From Dactylorhiza incarnata (Eukaryota; Streptophyta; Magnoliopsida; Asparagales; Orchidaceae), in NCBI GenBank assembly GCA_033032865.1, contig JAWHQI010000019.1:17898001-17962000 (forward strand): DNA of 64,000 bases. Reading direction: 5' to 3'. Positions 12,201 through 24,697 of the stretch are shown one piece after another; position 1 is the first letter of the stretch, and every line of letters begins with the position of its first letter. Made by a program: the position numbers and the translations under genes. Below the pieces are notes generated by a model. It saw only the letters and a list, made by a program, of their open reading frames with translations, did no database searches and was not told the DNA's origin.

Positions 12201-13483
12201 AACACCCCTAACAGACAAAGGCAGCCCCCAAAAAGAAATTTACCCAAACAAATAGCGTTTAAATCCAAAAATTTCATGAACCAGGTGATTGACTTAAGCA
12301 TATACCGAGAAAATTTCCTAGCATATGGATGCAGATTTGCATAAATTAAGAATTTAATTTAGGATGAAACCATGGGGAATTCTCTAATTTTCAGCACATA
12401 AACAAGTCATTACTGGCATGACCAAGGGAGCTCTCTAATTCCCATCACCAAAAAGAACCCAAGCAGCCACCAACCACCACCCTAATTTCCCAAAAAAGAA
12501 GCATTTCAAATGCTCATACTGAATTCTGGATGGAGAAACCAAATAGACACCATCCTAATTTCCCAAATAAAAAGATGATTCCAAGAGCTAATACCAAACC
12601 TGGAAGGGGGAAAGGAGAAACGAAATAATCACCACCAGCCAAGGGTTTCATATGACCAATAATAGGTAAGCAAATGAAATGATATTTAGCACAGATAATA
12701 GGAAGAAGCCTGCCAAGTTCAAATAAGCAAAGAGGGGAAGGAGGAAGAAGAAGAAGAAGAGAAAAGTTTCCTTGCCTTGGATTCGGAAGCCGATGCCACG
12801 CGACGAAGAGAAGCCCACGACCTGAAGAGCTCGCAACCACCGCCGATGCCGACGAGAGCTCTCCGATCTGCTACTCCGACGAAGGCGCCAAGCTCCGGCG
12901 ACCACTAAAACGCCGCCTCTGAACAGCCCCGACGCCGAAACCCTAGATCGCCTTTCCAGTTCACTCGGCCGCACAGGAGGGTGGGTTATCGGGGGAGGAG
13001 AGTAATTACGGCTGAGAGGTTTTGAGTAATCTCTATATGTAAAATAACTTAACTTATATATATATATATATAATAGTAATAATTTTTTTTTGTTTGTTAT
13101 AATCAGAAATATATATGCATTACTTTTATATATACATATATATATTTATTTATATTTATATATATATATACTCATATAAATTACTGCACGCACATAATTT
13201 GCTACGCGTAAATCCTCCTCTATACGAATACATGAATGAAATTATCTACCTGCACAAGAGCCTATATCCACGTATATATATATACATATAGATATAGATC
13301 TATATATATACCCGCACAAATGCCTCCTTCTAGAAACAAAAACACCGGATAACGATGATGATTCCGAAAGGTAACGCCCCTATCGCCTCCATGCCCAGAA
13401 TTAATATTTCGCTTTAGAACAATTATTATTATTAATTCCATATGCTTTAATAAAATTATAAGAAAAAAACCCGGGGCGTTACA
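9221..13483 (-). repeat. G: left LTR (4263 bp)
   Basis: On the minus strand it runs from TGTAACGCCCCGGG (13483) to GGTTGTGACT (9221), where the other LTR has the intact end TGACA. It aligns with 15757-20049 throughout. The first 430 bases (U3) end in AT repeats with a TATA-like TATATATAAG near 13046-13060. There follows a GC-rich leader (13010-12770) that looks like a plant 5' UTR, containing CTAGGGTTT. The rest is AT-rich with many GCAGCCCC repeats (11640-12250). The several small ORFs here appear in both LTRs and show no domain; I take them as chance. Confidence 0.9.
12770..13060 (-). promoter_or_regulatory. G LTR promoter and gene-like leader
   Basis: Read on the minus strand, an AT-rich TATA-like stretch is followed by CTCTCAGCCG, then CTAGGGTTTCGGCG (telo-box AAACCCTA on the other strand) and about 200 GC-rich bases ending near a CAAGGCAAGG that could be a splice donor context. 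This composition is typical of plant gene 5' UTRs. The right LTR has the same block at about 19340-19640. The start of transcription is inferred, not shown. Confidence 0.45.
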
Positions 13484-15756
13484 GTCACCCCACCAAGGAG
13501 GAAGTTTCGTCCCGAAACATAGAACCGAAACTTAGAGCACGTGAATGGAAAAAAAACAAGGGAGTGGTAAGCTTACCCACGCTAGATAGAAACGCTAACC
13601 GAAAGAGGCTAGGAAAGCGGATGCGGATAAGATCACCCAAAAAGAAAAGGACGATACCAAGAACTCGAAATGTCCAAACCGAGGGCAGAGAGCAGATCGC
13701 GGAACATCTGACTCGCGGATCCCCAACTAAAGGAAGCCTAAACGAAGATCAGCCTTCAAAAACACCGAACTACCACGCAACTGGTCAAGCAAAACATCAA
13801 TCTGAGGCAACGACTATCTACTCTTGACGGTCACCTTGATCAGTTCACGATAATCGACACCCAATCTCACCGAACTAACTTTCTTCTTTACGGACAAGAC
13901 GAGATTACTCCAGGGCAAAGAACTAGGCTAGGAAAAAAGCCACACTGCATCCACTCATCTAACTGAGTGCGCAACTCTCGCAACACACGCGGGGATAAAG
14001 GGTACAGTGCCTTAGCAAAAGGACAGGTACCCGGCTCAAGGTCAGAAACCAACTCCTCAACTCTCACAGGTAGAAAGAACCAGGGGGATTACCTGGGAAA
14101 ACATCAGGAAACTCCCGCGCCACAGGGAAAACCTCGATACACAACAAACTGAAAATGGTTTCTAGCATAGAAACAAGATAAGCAACACCATGGAAAGCTA
14201 AAAGCTCCTGGCACACTCCGCGAAAATAATCGGGAAAACATTGTGCGGAAAAACCAAACACGCTCGAGGGTTGACCGATGTCCAGCTAAAAGACTAAATG
14301 CTTTACCAAGCGTTGGGATACAACATCAAACCTGGACAACCAGCCCAAGCCCCACGTCACAACGAAAACTCCAAGTATAGCGCCTTTAGATTAACAAAAG
14401 TTACGAAACCACCTAAGAAGACAGGACAACTCTGAAAGCCCTGATTCGACACCACAAAAACAATAGGGGGAAAACTTAACACTAAGGGAATCACCAACCC
14501 AAACAAGGGTCAAACCACGACACTCTACCGAAGACCTAGCCACGCACGAGAGGGTAGAACCAGAGTCGAGAAGGAACGTACGCCTAAAGGTTACATACCT
14601 TAAACTCTCTTATAAGGTTGGATACGCAATTAAACGAGCGAAAACAAACTAGAACCAAAGCTGAAAGTAAAGAGTTAGATCGGAATCTAACCTGAAATCA
14701 CCTGTGGGGAAACACTGCTCAACAATCGATAACCTAACGATGACTGCCTGCGAAGCTCTATAGCCAAAACATCGAGTAAAACTCAAATCCAAAAGAAGGC
14801 ACGCCCAACATCCTCTACCTTAACTCGCACAGTATTGAGATAACAAAATACAAATCCACACTCGGAAGCCAACGAATAAACTAGGTCAAAACCTTAACCT
14901 GAAAACACCTGGGCAGAAAAACTGCGCTTGTTTCACAACCATTTGCCTCGACAATGCCTCGTTACTCTGACACAACTCTTCAATTACAGCTCCACTGCGC
15001 GCACCCAAAGACTCACCCTCTGACTGGGGAGCCGACTCCGACGCACTACGCTCTGGAGTCATCGACTGCAATTACGAACGAACACCACAATACACCTAGC
15101 TTAAGACACAACAGCTAGGAACTAGAATTTCCTAACTCGATACAGACCAGGAAAGAGTAAATACTTGCTCTTGCTGTTACCTTGCTCTGGGAATTTATGA
15201 AATGATGTTATGCTAAACTTAGGATGATACACCATCATCCTATCAACTTATGTGCATATAAAATAATGCATGAATGCCAAATTTTATTCCAAATCATGTG
15301 TGTACGAGCGTCATCATGTATGTCTTTAGCTTGGCACGTGTGCTAATGCTATGTTATGATGCATATGCAGTGCTATGCAATCTAAAAAGGCCTTAATGCA
15401 TGCTATGAGCGGCGTACACATGCGATCTTATGCATCCCATACTACATATTATCGCATGCAATGAAAAAGAAAATCTAATGGACACGCATGCGACCTACGT
15501 TATGCATCCCATACTACATAACAGTCGTATGTTGTCACCTATGAGGATCCATATACAAACACATATTATGCATCCCATACTACATAATATGCCCCGCATA
15601 CTTCTTATCATGCTAAGAGTGTAGTGTTCATGCTTCAGCCAAGACATACTGATGACCCTTCGGTGTGTGTATGCAATGAATGACGATTCTCACCAGGCGG
15701 TTAACCGGGCAACCAAACTATCACAGCAACCCGGCTAACCTCCCTCTGATACCAAC
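13484..15756 (-). pseudogene. G: remnant gag-protease-RT of Ty3/gypsy type
   Basis: On the minus strand, after the primer site at 15739-15754, there is a partial gag-like reading (14886-15071), then a protease block with LLDSGSTLSC (Asp codon in 14559-14567), then a stretch ending FPVAREFPDVFPG (ORF 14064-14261), the linker that precedes RT in gypsy elements. An RT start reads VKKK then RLGVDYREL around 13826-13910. The sequence then jumps directly to the polypurine tract GGTGGGGTGAC and the LTR at 13483. Most of RT and all RNase H and integrase are missing, and frames shift often. At 2.3 kb against a usual 5-6 kb, it cannot encode its own movement. Confidence 0.75.
15739..15754 (-). other. 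Primer binding site of G (tRNA-Met)
   Basis: The minus strand reads TGGTATCAGAGGGAGG two bases after the LTR end at 15757. This sets the orientation of G and the LTR border. Confidence 0.88.
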
Positions 15757-17442
15757 TGTCACAACCCGCATTTTCCCAAGAATATAATACGTATTATCAA
15801 AGCAATGGGAAAATACGCATCGTGATGCCACGCCTGCAGGAGACGACTACAGACGCTCAGGCCAACACTCCTTACGATAATTTTATAAAAGACATATATG
15901 TGATTGGATTAAAAGAGAAATTTTTCATTTTAGCTTAAGACCGCATCCCTCGGTCTGGTGGATCATCTAGTCCACGAGTAGAAAACTATATATACGCAGC
16001 GGAAAAATAGGTTTGTTTCTGTTAGCCTACATGAGCAAGAAAATAAACATTCCAGAAATGATATGCACATATCTAGGTTTAGTATAGTAAGAAAGGATTT
16101 TTTCTACGAATTTCAAAGTATGCGATCTTTATTTAAAAGCATGATATGCAAGAACGACACTATTATATCAATAAAGTAACTACTACATCTTAGCGAAAAG
16201 GCTTCCCAGAGAGCAAGTAGGTAAAGTACTCAATGTAACAGCAAAGCAAACAGTAAGTAATCTAAACAAAAAGCCATATGGGCGCCAACAGCTGACACGA
16301 ACCCGCAGCGAAGAAGGAAAAACAGCTCAAGGAGAGACAACAACTAAGCAACTGCCTCATACCTAAGAGGGGAAGGGCCTCGACAGGAACACTAAACGAC
16401 GCCGCTCTAACTCCTGCGGCGGCTAAAAACCTGAACCTGAGACATTCATAAGAAAAGAATGCCTCAGCCCAAGAGGGTGCAAGAAAACCAAGATTACCAG
16501 TAAGAGAAATAAGAGAGTGCAGAAAGGAAAACTAAGCAGGTAAACATCTATAATCTTACAACAACCCGAGCCAGCTCAAACGAGTGCACTCGGTAAGAAG
16601 AAAAGCCTGCACCAGAAGGTAATAGTCAACACAATCAAAGCCCACCACGTGTCCGCCTTTGCGGCAGAGAGGTGATGGTCATACATATACTATCATAATA
16701 CACATATATAAGCATATATGTTTAAGAACTTGAGACTGATCAGCTCGAGGGAAAAGCATCCCCCAAAAGAAGGTACTGCGACGGTGGTATCTTCCACTAA
16801 CGCCCGCAGCCCAAAACCCGGGTCGTGGTCCTTTATCCACTGCCACCGAAAAACCAAATCCGGGTGGTGGTACTCTATCCACTGCCACCCAAAACTACCC
16901 ACCGTGCAAGGCTTAAGACAAAGGTTCTAAATAATTAAATTTAATTTCAATCAAGACAGGGGGCGTAACCCGAGAACACTCAGGACATTAGACAATGAAG
17001 ATCATAGAGATCAAGAACCACTCTCCACAACTATCCCGGAGGATTAGACAACAAAGCATACTTAGCTCATACATCCAACATAGCAAACAGAGGATGCCAG
17101 GCAGAAAAACAGGATTTCAAGAAGCCGACACCATGACAGGTCTGGTGTCGGAACGAGACAAAGGGAAACATAACACAAAGGCCAACACCAGAACAACACA
17201 CAAAGGCCCAAAGGAAATACTTGGTGAGTCTAATCTTGACTCCCAACGAACTTCTCATAACAGTACGATGAATAAGGTACGACAAGACACGACAGATGAA
17301 CACTGACCAAATACAGGGCAACTCAAGAATAGAGCACATCTCAGTTTGACGGTCAAGGAAGATTTATTAATCAACACAGGAAGATGAACTTTAGCATTCG
17401 CTACGGAAGTAAATCTATTTAGCAACCTTTAATAACTTCTGT

Positions 17443-17483
<41 letters not shown>

Positions 17484-20049
17484 TGTTATATAATAATATT
17501 CGATACTTTCTGCTACTAAAAGTGCAAAGCTGCCGGTCCTGGAACAAGTAAAAGCCCAAAACCGAAATTCGTCCACTTATCCTTCACCTTAAGCAATTGC
17601 TAGCCTCGCTAGGTCACCGAGGACCTGCAAGAGAAATTTCAAGGAAATTTAGCATTTAGACTTTCCCAAATCGTCAGGGAATCTAAATTACGAAATTTCC
17701 AGGAAATTTTAGCCCGCCGCAATACCCAACTTAGCCAAACGAAGGAAGAAATGTAGGATCCGGGAAATTTGTCGAGCAAGACCATTAATGCTTACTAATT
17801 AAATAAGCCCAAAAGTTAACCAACAACATATAGACCAAGAAGAAGCCCCGCATAAAACCAATAGCTGACAGGCACAACTTCCCCACGAGACGAAACCTCT
17901 AGCATATAGCCTAGGAAATTTAACTTTGCATAAACCTAAGTAAATACCTAGCCCTCAAATTTAAACACGGACTATTTACGAACCGGGTAATTGACTGAGG
18001 TTTAAACCAAGAAAATTTCCTAGCGTATAGGCGCAGAGCTTCGTATAACAAGAGTTCAAATTAGGGGGAAACAAGGGAAAAATAAAATATATCAAAAGCA
18101 ACCATGCTGAAATCAATGAGTATACCGGCTGCCGACTTGAACCAAGGGGAAGCAAAGTAGGACAATAGCTGCCATGCTAAATCAAGGAGGAGACAGCCAC
18201 AAAGAAACTATAAGGGGCCTTGACAACAACAAAGAGGAACACCACACATAAACCTAATAGGTAGGATCATAATTACCGCAGCCCCAATTAGAGAATATAT
18301 ATAACCAGCAGCCCCCATCAACAAAACTTGAGAAGCATCCCGCTTAAACAGAGTATAAACCAGGCAGCCCCAAACGAACAATATATGAAACAGCCACCAC
18401 AAGGTAATTCCGACAAATCTATATACAACACGCCCCAAATAATCCAGCCTAGGATCCTGTATAACAGCCCCTATAGAACCATCATCTTTTTTTTATAAAA
18501 ATATTATTTCACCCCTCTTTGATATAAATATATATACCAGTAAGCAAAGGCCCCAATGCAGCACAAAAAATATCCAACTAAATTATATATGTAAACATAT
18601 AGCAGGCACCCAACATAAGTTTCTGAAGGCAACCCCTAACATAAGGAGGAATTAATTGAAACAGCCCCCAACCTGGAATCCATAAGGCAGCCCCCCAAAT
18701 CAACAGGTCCCAACTGCTTTGCACACAGCAGACCCAAACAGATTTTATAACAGCAGCCCCACTAACAAATTAACACCACTAACAGACAAAGGCGGCCCCC
18801 AAAAAGAAATTTACCCAAACAAATAGCGTTTAAATCCAAAAATTTCATGAACCAGGTTATTGACTTAAGCATATACCGAGAAAATTTCCTAGCATATGGA
18901 TGCAGATTTGCATAAATTAAGAATTTAATTTAGGATGAAACCATGGGGAATTCTCTAAATTTCAGCACATAAACAAGTCATTACTGGCATGACCAAGGGA
19001 TCTCTCTAATTCCCATCACGAAAAAGAACCCAAGCAGCCACCAGCCACCACCCTAATTTCCCAAAAAAAGAAGCATTTCAAATGCTCATACTGAATTCTG
19101 GATGGAGAAACCAAATAGACACCATCCTAATTTCCCAAATATAAAGATGATTCCAAGAGCTAATACCAAACCTGGAAGGGGGAAAGGAGAAACCAAATAA
19201 TCACCACCGGCCAAGGGTTTCATATGACCCATAATAGGTAAGCAAATGAAATGATATTTAGCACAGATAATAGGAAGAAGCCTACCAAGTTCAATTAAGC
19301 AAAGAGGGGAAGGAGGAAGAAGAAGAAGAAGAGAAAAGTTTCCTTGCCTCGGATTCGGAATCCGATGCCACGCGACGAAGAGAAGCCCACGACCAGAAGA
19401 GCTCGCAACCACCGCCGATGCCGACGAGAGCTCTCCGATCTGCTACTCCGACGAAGGCGCCATGCTCCGGCGACCACTAAAACGCCGCCTCCGAACAGCC
19501 CCGACGTCGAAACCCTAGATCGCCTTTCCAGTTCACTCGGCCGCACAGGAGGGTGGGTTATCGGGGGAGGAGAGTAATTACGGCTGAGAGGTTTTGAGTA
19601 ATCTCTATATGTATAATAACTTAACTTATATATATATATAATAGTAATAATTTTTTTTGTTTGTTATAATCTTAAATATTTATGCATTACTTTTATATAT
19701 ACATATATATATATATATACTTATATTTATATATATATTCATATAAATTGCTGCACGCACATAATTTGCTACGCGTAAATCCCCCCTATACGAATACATG
19801 AATGAAATTATCTACCTGCACAAGAACCTATATCCACGTATATATATACATATAGATATAGATCTATATATATATACCCGCACAAACGCCTCCTTCTAGA
19901 AACAAAAACCCCCGATAACGACGACGATTCCGAAAGGTAACGGCCCTATCGCCTCCATGCCCAGAATTAATATTTCGCTTTAGAACAATTATTATTATTA
20001 ATTCCATTTACTTTAATAAAATTATAAGAAAAAAACCCGGGGCGTTACA
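15757..20049 (-). repeat. G: right LTR (4293 bp, 5' on minus strand)
   Basis: It has intact TGTAAC and TGACA ends and aligns with 9221-13483. Visible differences include an (AT)n run expanded at about 17447-17480 and a short insertion near 17520. Beyond 20049 the integrase of copia A resumes. Confidence 0.9.
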
Positions 20050-20051
20050 AT

Positions 20052-22718
20052 GGTCACGTTTGTGCAGGTTGTCAGTTTGGTAAGGCTTAACGTATTCCAT
20101 TTGACAAATCACAAAGCAGATGCAAAGCACCATTGAAGTGTATACATGGTGATTTGTTTGGACCTACCAACACTGCTAGTCTTGGTGGTAGCAGGTATAT
20201 GCCGATTTTGGTTGATGACTTCACCAGATAAACTTGTGCATATTTTCTGAAGGATAAGTCGGAGACGTTCGAGAGGTTTGTGGAGTTCAAGGAGCTGGTA
20301 GAAGGTCGGCTCAACTTGCGGGTCATGAGGCTCAGAACAGACAATGGAGGGGAGTTCACCTTCCAAGGCGTTCTTTAACTTCTGCAGGAAGCATGGCATC
20401 CGAAGAGAGCTTTCTTGTGCTCACACTCCACAACAGAACAGATTTGCAGAGCGGAAGATCTGTCATCTGACAGAGACTTACAAATGTTGGCATCATGCCA
20501 AGAGTATCCCGAAGTTCTTCTGGGCAGAGGGAATGTCTTGTGCGTCCTATGTCATCAACCAGATACCTCTCAGTCCCATCAACATGAAGACCCCTCATGA
20601 GTTGATGTTCAAGGAGAAGCCAAGCGTGGAACTCTTTTGAGTGTTTGGTTCTACCTGCTACGTGCATGCTCTGGATGCCCTTCGAACAAAGTTAGATGCA
20701 AAGGCAGGGAAACTAGTCTTCGTCGGTTATGATGACCGGAAGAAAGGGTGGAGATGCATGGATCCCGAGACCCGGAGATATGTGGTCTATAGGGATGTGG
20801 TATTTGACGAGCTGACGTCAAACCAAGGAAGAAGGGTAGATGGTGGACCAGAGGAAGCTGTAAGGGAAGTTCTGGTGGTGTTGCCTATTTCTCTAGGTGC
20901 TCTAGGTATCTCTAGCTCTGGGTCACGTGCTTTGGGTTCTGGAAGCAGGGGGGCGATGCTCCATGTTTATCTGAATGGAGAGCTAGTCCAGAAGCTGCAG
21001 TTGAAGAGGTGGTTCAGAGTCAAGCTCTGAGGAGGTCCAAGACGACCATTATTCGACCAGATCGGTATACGGGAGGAAACTTGGTGAGCTTTGTCTCATG
21101 TTTCTTCGCAGGTCCTTTGGATGAGAGAGAGACATCTTGTTATAAAAATGCCGTTGGAGTCAAGGAGTGGGAAGGAGCCATGGATGAAGAAATGGCTGCC
21201 CTCAGGAAAAATGAGACGTGGGACTTGGTGCCTAAGGTTGAGGGTATTACCCCGGTGACTTGCAAATGGATTTTCAAACTGAAGAAGAAGGCTGATGGAA
21301 GTATTGAGCTGTACAAGGCTCTCCTTGTAGCTTGAGGTTTCTCCCAAAAGTATGGGGAAGATTATGAAGAAGCATTCACCCCTGTTGCCAAGATGACATC
21401 AGTCTGGGTGGTGATCGCATTGGCAGCTTGCCAAGGGTGGAAGATTTGGCAACACGACGTGAAGAATGTCTTCTTATATGGCGAGATTGACAAGGATATC
21501 TTCATGGATCAGCCACCAGGTTATGTATCCGAAGAGCACCCATGATATGTTTGCAAGCTCAAGAAGGATCTTTACGGCTTGAAGCAAGTGCCTCGGGCGT
21601 GGTACGGGAAGATCACAGAATACCTCCAGTTCAGCGGATACTTTGCTTCTTATTTAGATTCAATCTTATTTGTAAAGAAGACAGGGGAGATTCAGGTCTC
21701 GGTGCTGCTATACGTTGACGATATGATCGTCACGCGAAATTTTGAAGTGGAGGTAGCTAGGCTTCATGCTGAGCTAGCTATCAGATTCGAGATGAAGGAT
21801 TTGGGTAAGCTCCACCATTTCCTAGGGCTCGAAGTGGAGAGGAAAGAGAGCGGTATGCTTGTTTCCCGAAAAGGATATGCAGATCGAATCATGAAGAGGT
21901 TCGTCATGGAAGGGGGGAAGAGCAGCTCTACTACACTGGAGGTTGGAGTTCATCTTCGACGAGATGAAGGGAAAGTTCTTACCTATCCTTTGGTGTTCCG
22001 GGCTTCGGTTGGATGTTTGATATACTTGATGATCACGAGCCCAGATATTGCTTATGCAGTTGGCAGGGTAAGTCGGTTTATGGCAGAGCCTCGGAAACCT
22101 CATTTTGTGGCGGCTAAGATTATCTTGAAGTATGTCAAATCCACCTCGGATTTGGGTCTCTTCTACAGGAGAGATTCGGGCTTTTGCTTGCACGAATACA
22201 TGGATGCTGATTATGGAGGAGATTCAGATGATCGGAGGTCAACGTTTGGATATGTCTTTATGACAGACTCTACAGTTATATAATGGTGCAGCAAGAAGAA
22301 GGATTCTGTGTCCGTCTCTACCACAGAAGCGGAGTACAAAGCTTCAGCTTTGGCAGCTCAGGAAGCCATCTGGCTTAGGAGGCTTGTGGAGGACATTCAT
22401 AGGGAGGTGCGAAGTCCTACTCTGCTACGTGGTGATAATGAGTGTGCTGTCAAATTGTTGAACAATCCAGTTTGTCATGCGCATACGAAGCACATAGAGA
22501 TTCATCACCATTTAATTCGCGAGAAGGTGTTGGAAGGATCTCTGATTGTGGAGCATGTGCAGAGCAAGGATAAGGTTGCTGACATATTTACTAAGCCACT
22601 GTCGAAGGGACCATTTGGTCAGTTGCGGAGTTTGCTTAGGATGACTTCCACTTCCCACTTTAAGGGGGAGTGTTCAATTTTTGAAGTGGAAGTGGAAAGG
22701 TGCTGGGCGGTTTGCTGA
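20052..22718 (+). pseudogene. A: copia integrase, RT and RNase H, with many stops
   Basis: From 20052 the frame reads GHVCAGCQFGK (the pre-integrase CxxC), then integrase with Asp in HGDLFGP, Asp in LRTDNGGEF, and Glu in PQQNRFAERK. Stops occur at about 20088, 20229 and 20376 and the frame shifts near 20370, then back near 21000. RT follows from about 21170 (MDEEMAALRKNETW) with the active site YVDDM (21711-21725). Stops interrupt it at 21333 and 21543. RNase H carries the STTEAEY and ADIFTKPL motifs, with a stop at 22281. The frame ends at 22718 inside the 3' LTR. Everything upstream of the CxxC is lost to element G. Confidence 0.9.
22661..22670 (+). other. Polypurine tract of A
   Basis: TAAGGGGGAG lies directly before the LTR start TGTTCAATTT, the usual copia plus-strand primer. 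Confidence 0.88.
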
Positions 22719-23832
22719 TTGGAGACCGCGCGGTCTGCGCTGGTGTTCTAGCCGATTTTGTCTCAGGCAATCTGTTCTGGGCAGTCTGATCTGGGAGACC
22801 GCAAAGTGTCAGGGCGGCTTGCGCGGGTTATTCTGGTGACTTGTTCAAGTAGGTCTGCAATCTTGAAGTGATCAGGCGGTCTGACGACTTGCTCTAGTCG
22901 GTCTGGGTTACTGAAGAAGTGCTTTGCTTTTGCAATAATGACAGGGCGGTCTATTTTGGGAGACCACGGTGACCGGGCGGTTTGTTAATATCTATGCTGA
23001 GCTCGGGCCGTCTGCTTTGTTAGACCGCTCGCGATCTGATGGGCGGTTATTGTATCCCAGTTTGTGCGGTGATGACATCTGTCAGCTCGCCTATAAATAG
23101 GGGTGGAGGGCCTGTCATTTGTATCAAAGAACTGTAAGAACCAAAGCTGTCTTGATTATGCCGGTCTCTTTCTGAGATTGCACGGTTTGAGTTTTGTCTG
23201 ACTGGTTTGTCTGTTCGCAGGTTAGCGACTTCCAGTTTGCGGTCAGCATTCTCCTTTCTTCCAGCTTTGAATAAACCAGTCCGACAGCGGTCTGTCTGGG
23301 CAAACTGTGTTTAGGTGTTCTTGGACTGTGCAGCTAACTCAGTTGATCAGGCGGTCTTAAGTGATCAGGCGGTCTTGAGTTGCGGTCTGCGGCAGGAATT
23401 AGTTTCTTTGTCAAGTGTTCGCAGGTAGCTTCAGTGATCGGGCGACCTCTTGGTCTGGCGGTCTAAAGTGCGAACAGGTTATCTTTCAGCAGTTGAATAA
23501 AGCAGCAGGTCAAGCGGTCTGTGGTTGCGGTCTGACATGTGCGGTTTGCTCTGTTCGTGCGGTCTCAGGGGTTAACCGTACGGCTTGTCTGTTCGCGCGG
23601 TCTGGAGATCTCAGTTTTTCAAGTCGCCGACAGCTTGTATTTTTTGTGTTTTGTGCTTCTCACCTCCGTGATTCTTATGAATCCTGTCTCGCAATGTATA
23701 CCTCGAATTGTAAAGAGATAGTTAATGCCAAAGCACTATTTGGTCTGCCCATTGTCATTGATTGTCACGCTTGTGGATTGTTTGAAGTATTCCGTTTTTC
23801 TACTTCAACTCCGGACCACAAATTTTTTAAAA
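22671..23832 (+). repeat. 3' LTR of A
   Basis: It aligns with 7378-8592. The U3 half is packed with GGCGGTCTG and AGACCGC motifs. A TATA box CTATAAATAG lies at 23091-23100. The end reads TTTTTTAAAA where the 5' LTR has TTTTTTAACA, a later change of the terminal CA. Confidence 0.9.
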
Positions 23833-24697
23833 TCGGATACTTGTTCTTTTCTGTTAACTTGTTCAGTTCATGATAGCCGATACACAGACATAGGCCTCCG
23901 TCCTTCTTCTTCACAAGGAGGACCGGTGCACCCCAAGGTGATGAACTTGGGCGTATATAGCCATGCTCTAGCAACTCCTACAACTGAACTTGTAACTCTG
24001 CCATCTCTTTTTGCGTTATTCGGCACGGAGAGCGTGACACAGGCTTGGCACGTGACTCTAGCTCTATTGTGAAGTCCATCTCCCTCTAAGGTGCGATCCC
24101 AAGGTGATCCTTGGGAAACACCTCGGATACTCAGATATGACAGGAACGTGACTTAAACTGGGCTAAGGTTTGCAGCCCCCACTGGCACGAAGCACAACTC
24201 CGCGCCCTGATGAACTGCTTTGACCACTTGGACCATAGATATCAACTTTTGGCTCGATCCGCGCAAACAAGCAAAAGACGTAATACGCTCAGTTTTAAGC
24301 CCCAGTATGACCTCCTTTGAATTGCAATCAATGTAGGCATGCTGCTCTGACAGCCAGTCCATTCCTAAGATTACATCAAACTCTGAGATCGGCAGTATCG
24401 CTACATCCAAATCAAAGTCCTGACTTCCGATCCGCACCTTTACAACACAAATGAGATCCGCACGCATTGAGAACCCATTTGGTAGCACCATATCTAACCT
24501 TTATTTTGCCAAAGACGAAGGAACTCCCCTTTGTTGTATGAAGGCCTTCGATAGAAAGGAATGCGAGGCTCCAGTACCAAAAAATACTCTCACCGGACAG
24601 TTAAAGATTAGGACAATGCCTAATTCACACAGAGTTAACAAGCAATGCGCAAGGTATGAAATATAGAAAGCAACAAAACCTAACACATACATGTCAC
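23833..24697 (-). pseudogene. F: Ty3/gypsy protease and RT N-terminal part
   Basis: The minus strand has a protease motif reading FFGTGASHSFLS, where the family has Asp-Ser/Thr-Gly; the catalytic Asp is Gly here. Next comes ILGMDWLSEQHAYIDC (24153-24491), then the RT start [22 protein letters not shown] and [14 protein letters not shown] ending at 23833. Element A interrupts at this point and the RT goes on at 7377. On the other side the sequence breaks at 24697, where the A' LTR begins. F's gag should lie right of the window. Confidence 0.85.

Larger units (their letters stand above)
8707..20049 (-). mobile_element. Element G: gypsy element with 4.3-kb LTRs in an internal-LTR-internal-LTR arrangement
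   Basis: On the minus strand the order is LTR (20049-15757), primer site, shortened internal region (15756-13484), LTR (13483-9221), then a second copy of the primer site and 5' internal sequence (9220-8707). The last piece matches 15756-15243. So two element copies share the middle LTR, as left by unequal recombination, and the second copy is cut at 8707. The right border (20049) joins the integrase of copia A; the left border joins A's gag start. No TSD is found, which fits a deletion of both A and G sequence. A tRNA-Met primer site, very long LTRs and gypsy protease/RT remnants suggest a Tekay/Del-like chromovirus, an inference. Confidence 0.8.
7378..23832 (+). mobile_element. Element A: Ty1/copia LTR retrotransposon inserted in F
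   Basis: The two LTRs (7378-8592 and 22671-23832) start with TGTT and share their length and motifs. They are followed by a tRNA-Met primer site and preceded by a polypurine tract. The flanks are TCAGA (7373-7377) and TCGGA (23833-23837), a 5-bp TSD with one later change. Outside both flanks lies the RT gene of element F, split in two. Inside, gag, protease and the start of integrase are missing, replaced by element G (8707-20049). The remaining pol (20052-22718) is full of stops. Confidence 0.9.

Noticed and set aside
10143..13000. Several small ORFs found twice, in both halves of G
   Set aside because: They lie in the LTRs, so duplication is expected; no domain, no codon pattern.
13010..20046. 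Large tandem duplication of about 6.5 kb as a segmental duplication
   Set aside because: TG/CA ends, primer site and gypsy remnants show the repeats are LTRs plus adjacent internal sequence.
20356..20667. Minus-strand ORF over copia A integrase
   Set aside because: Antisense shadow of the integrase reading on plus.
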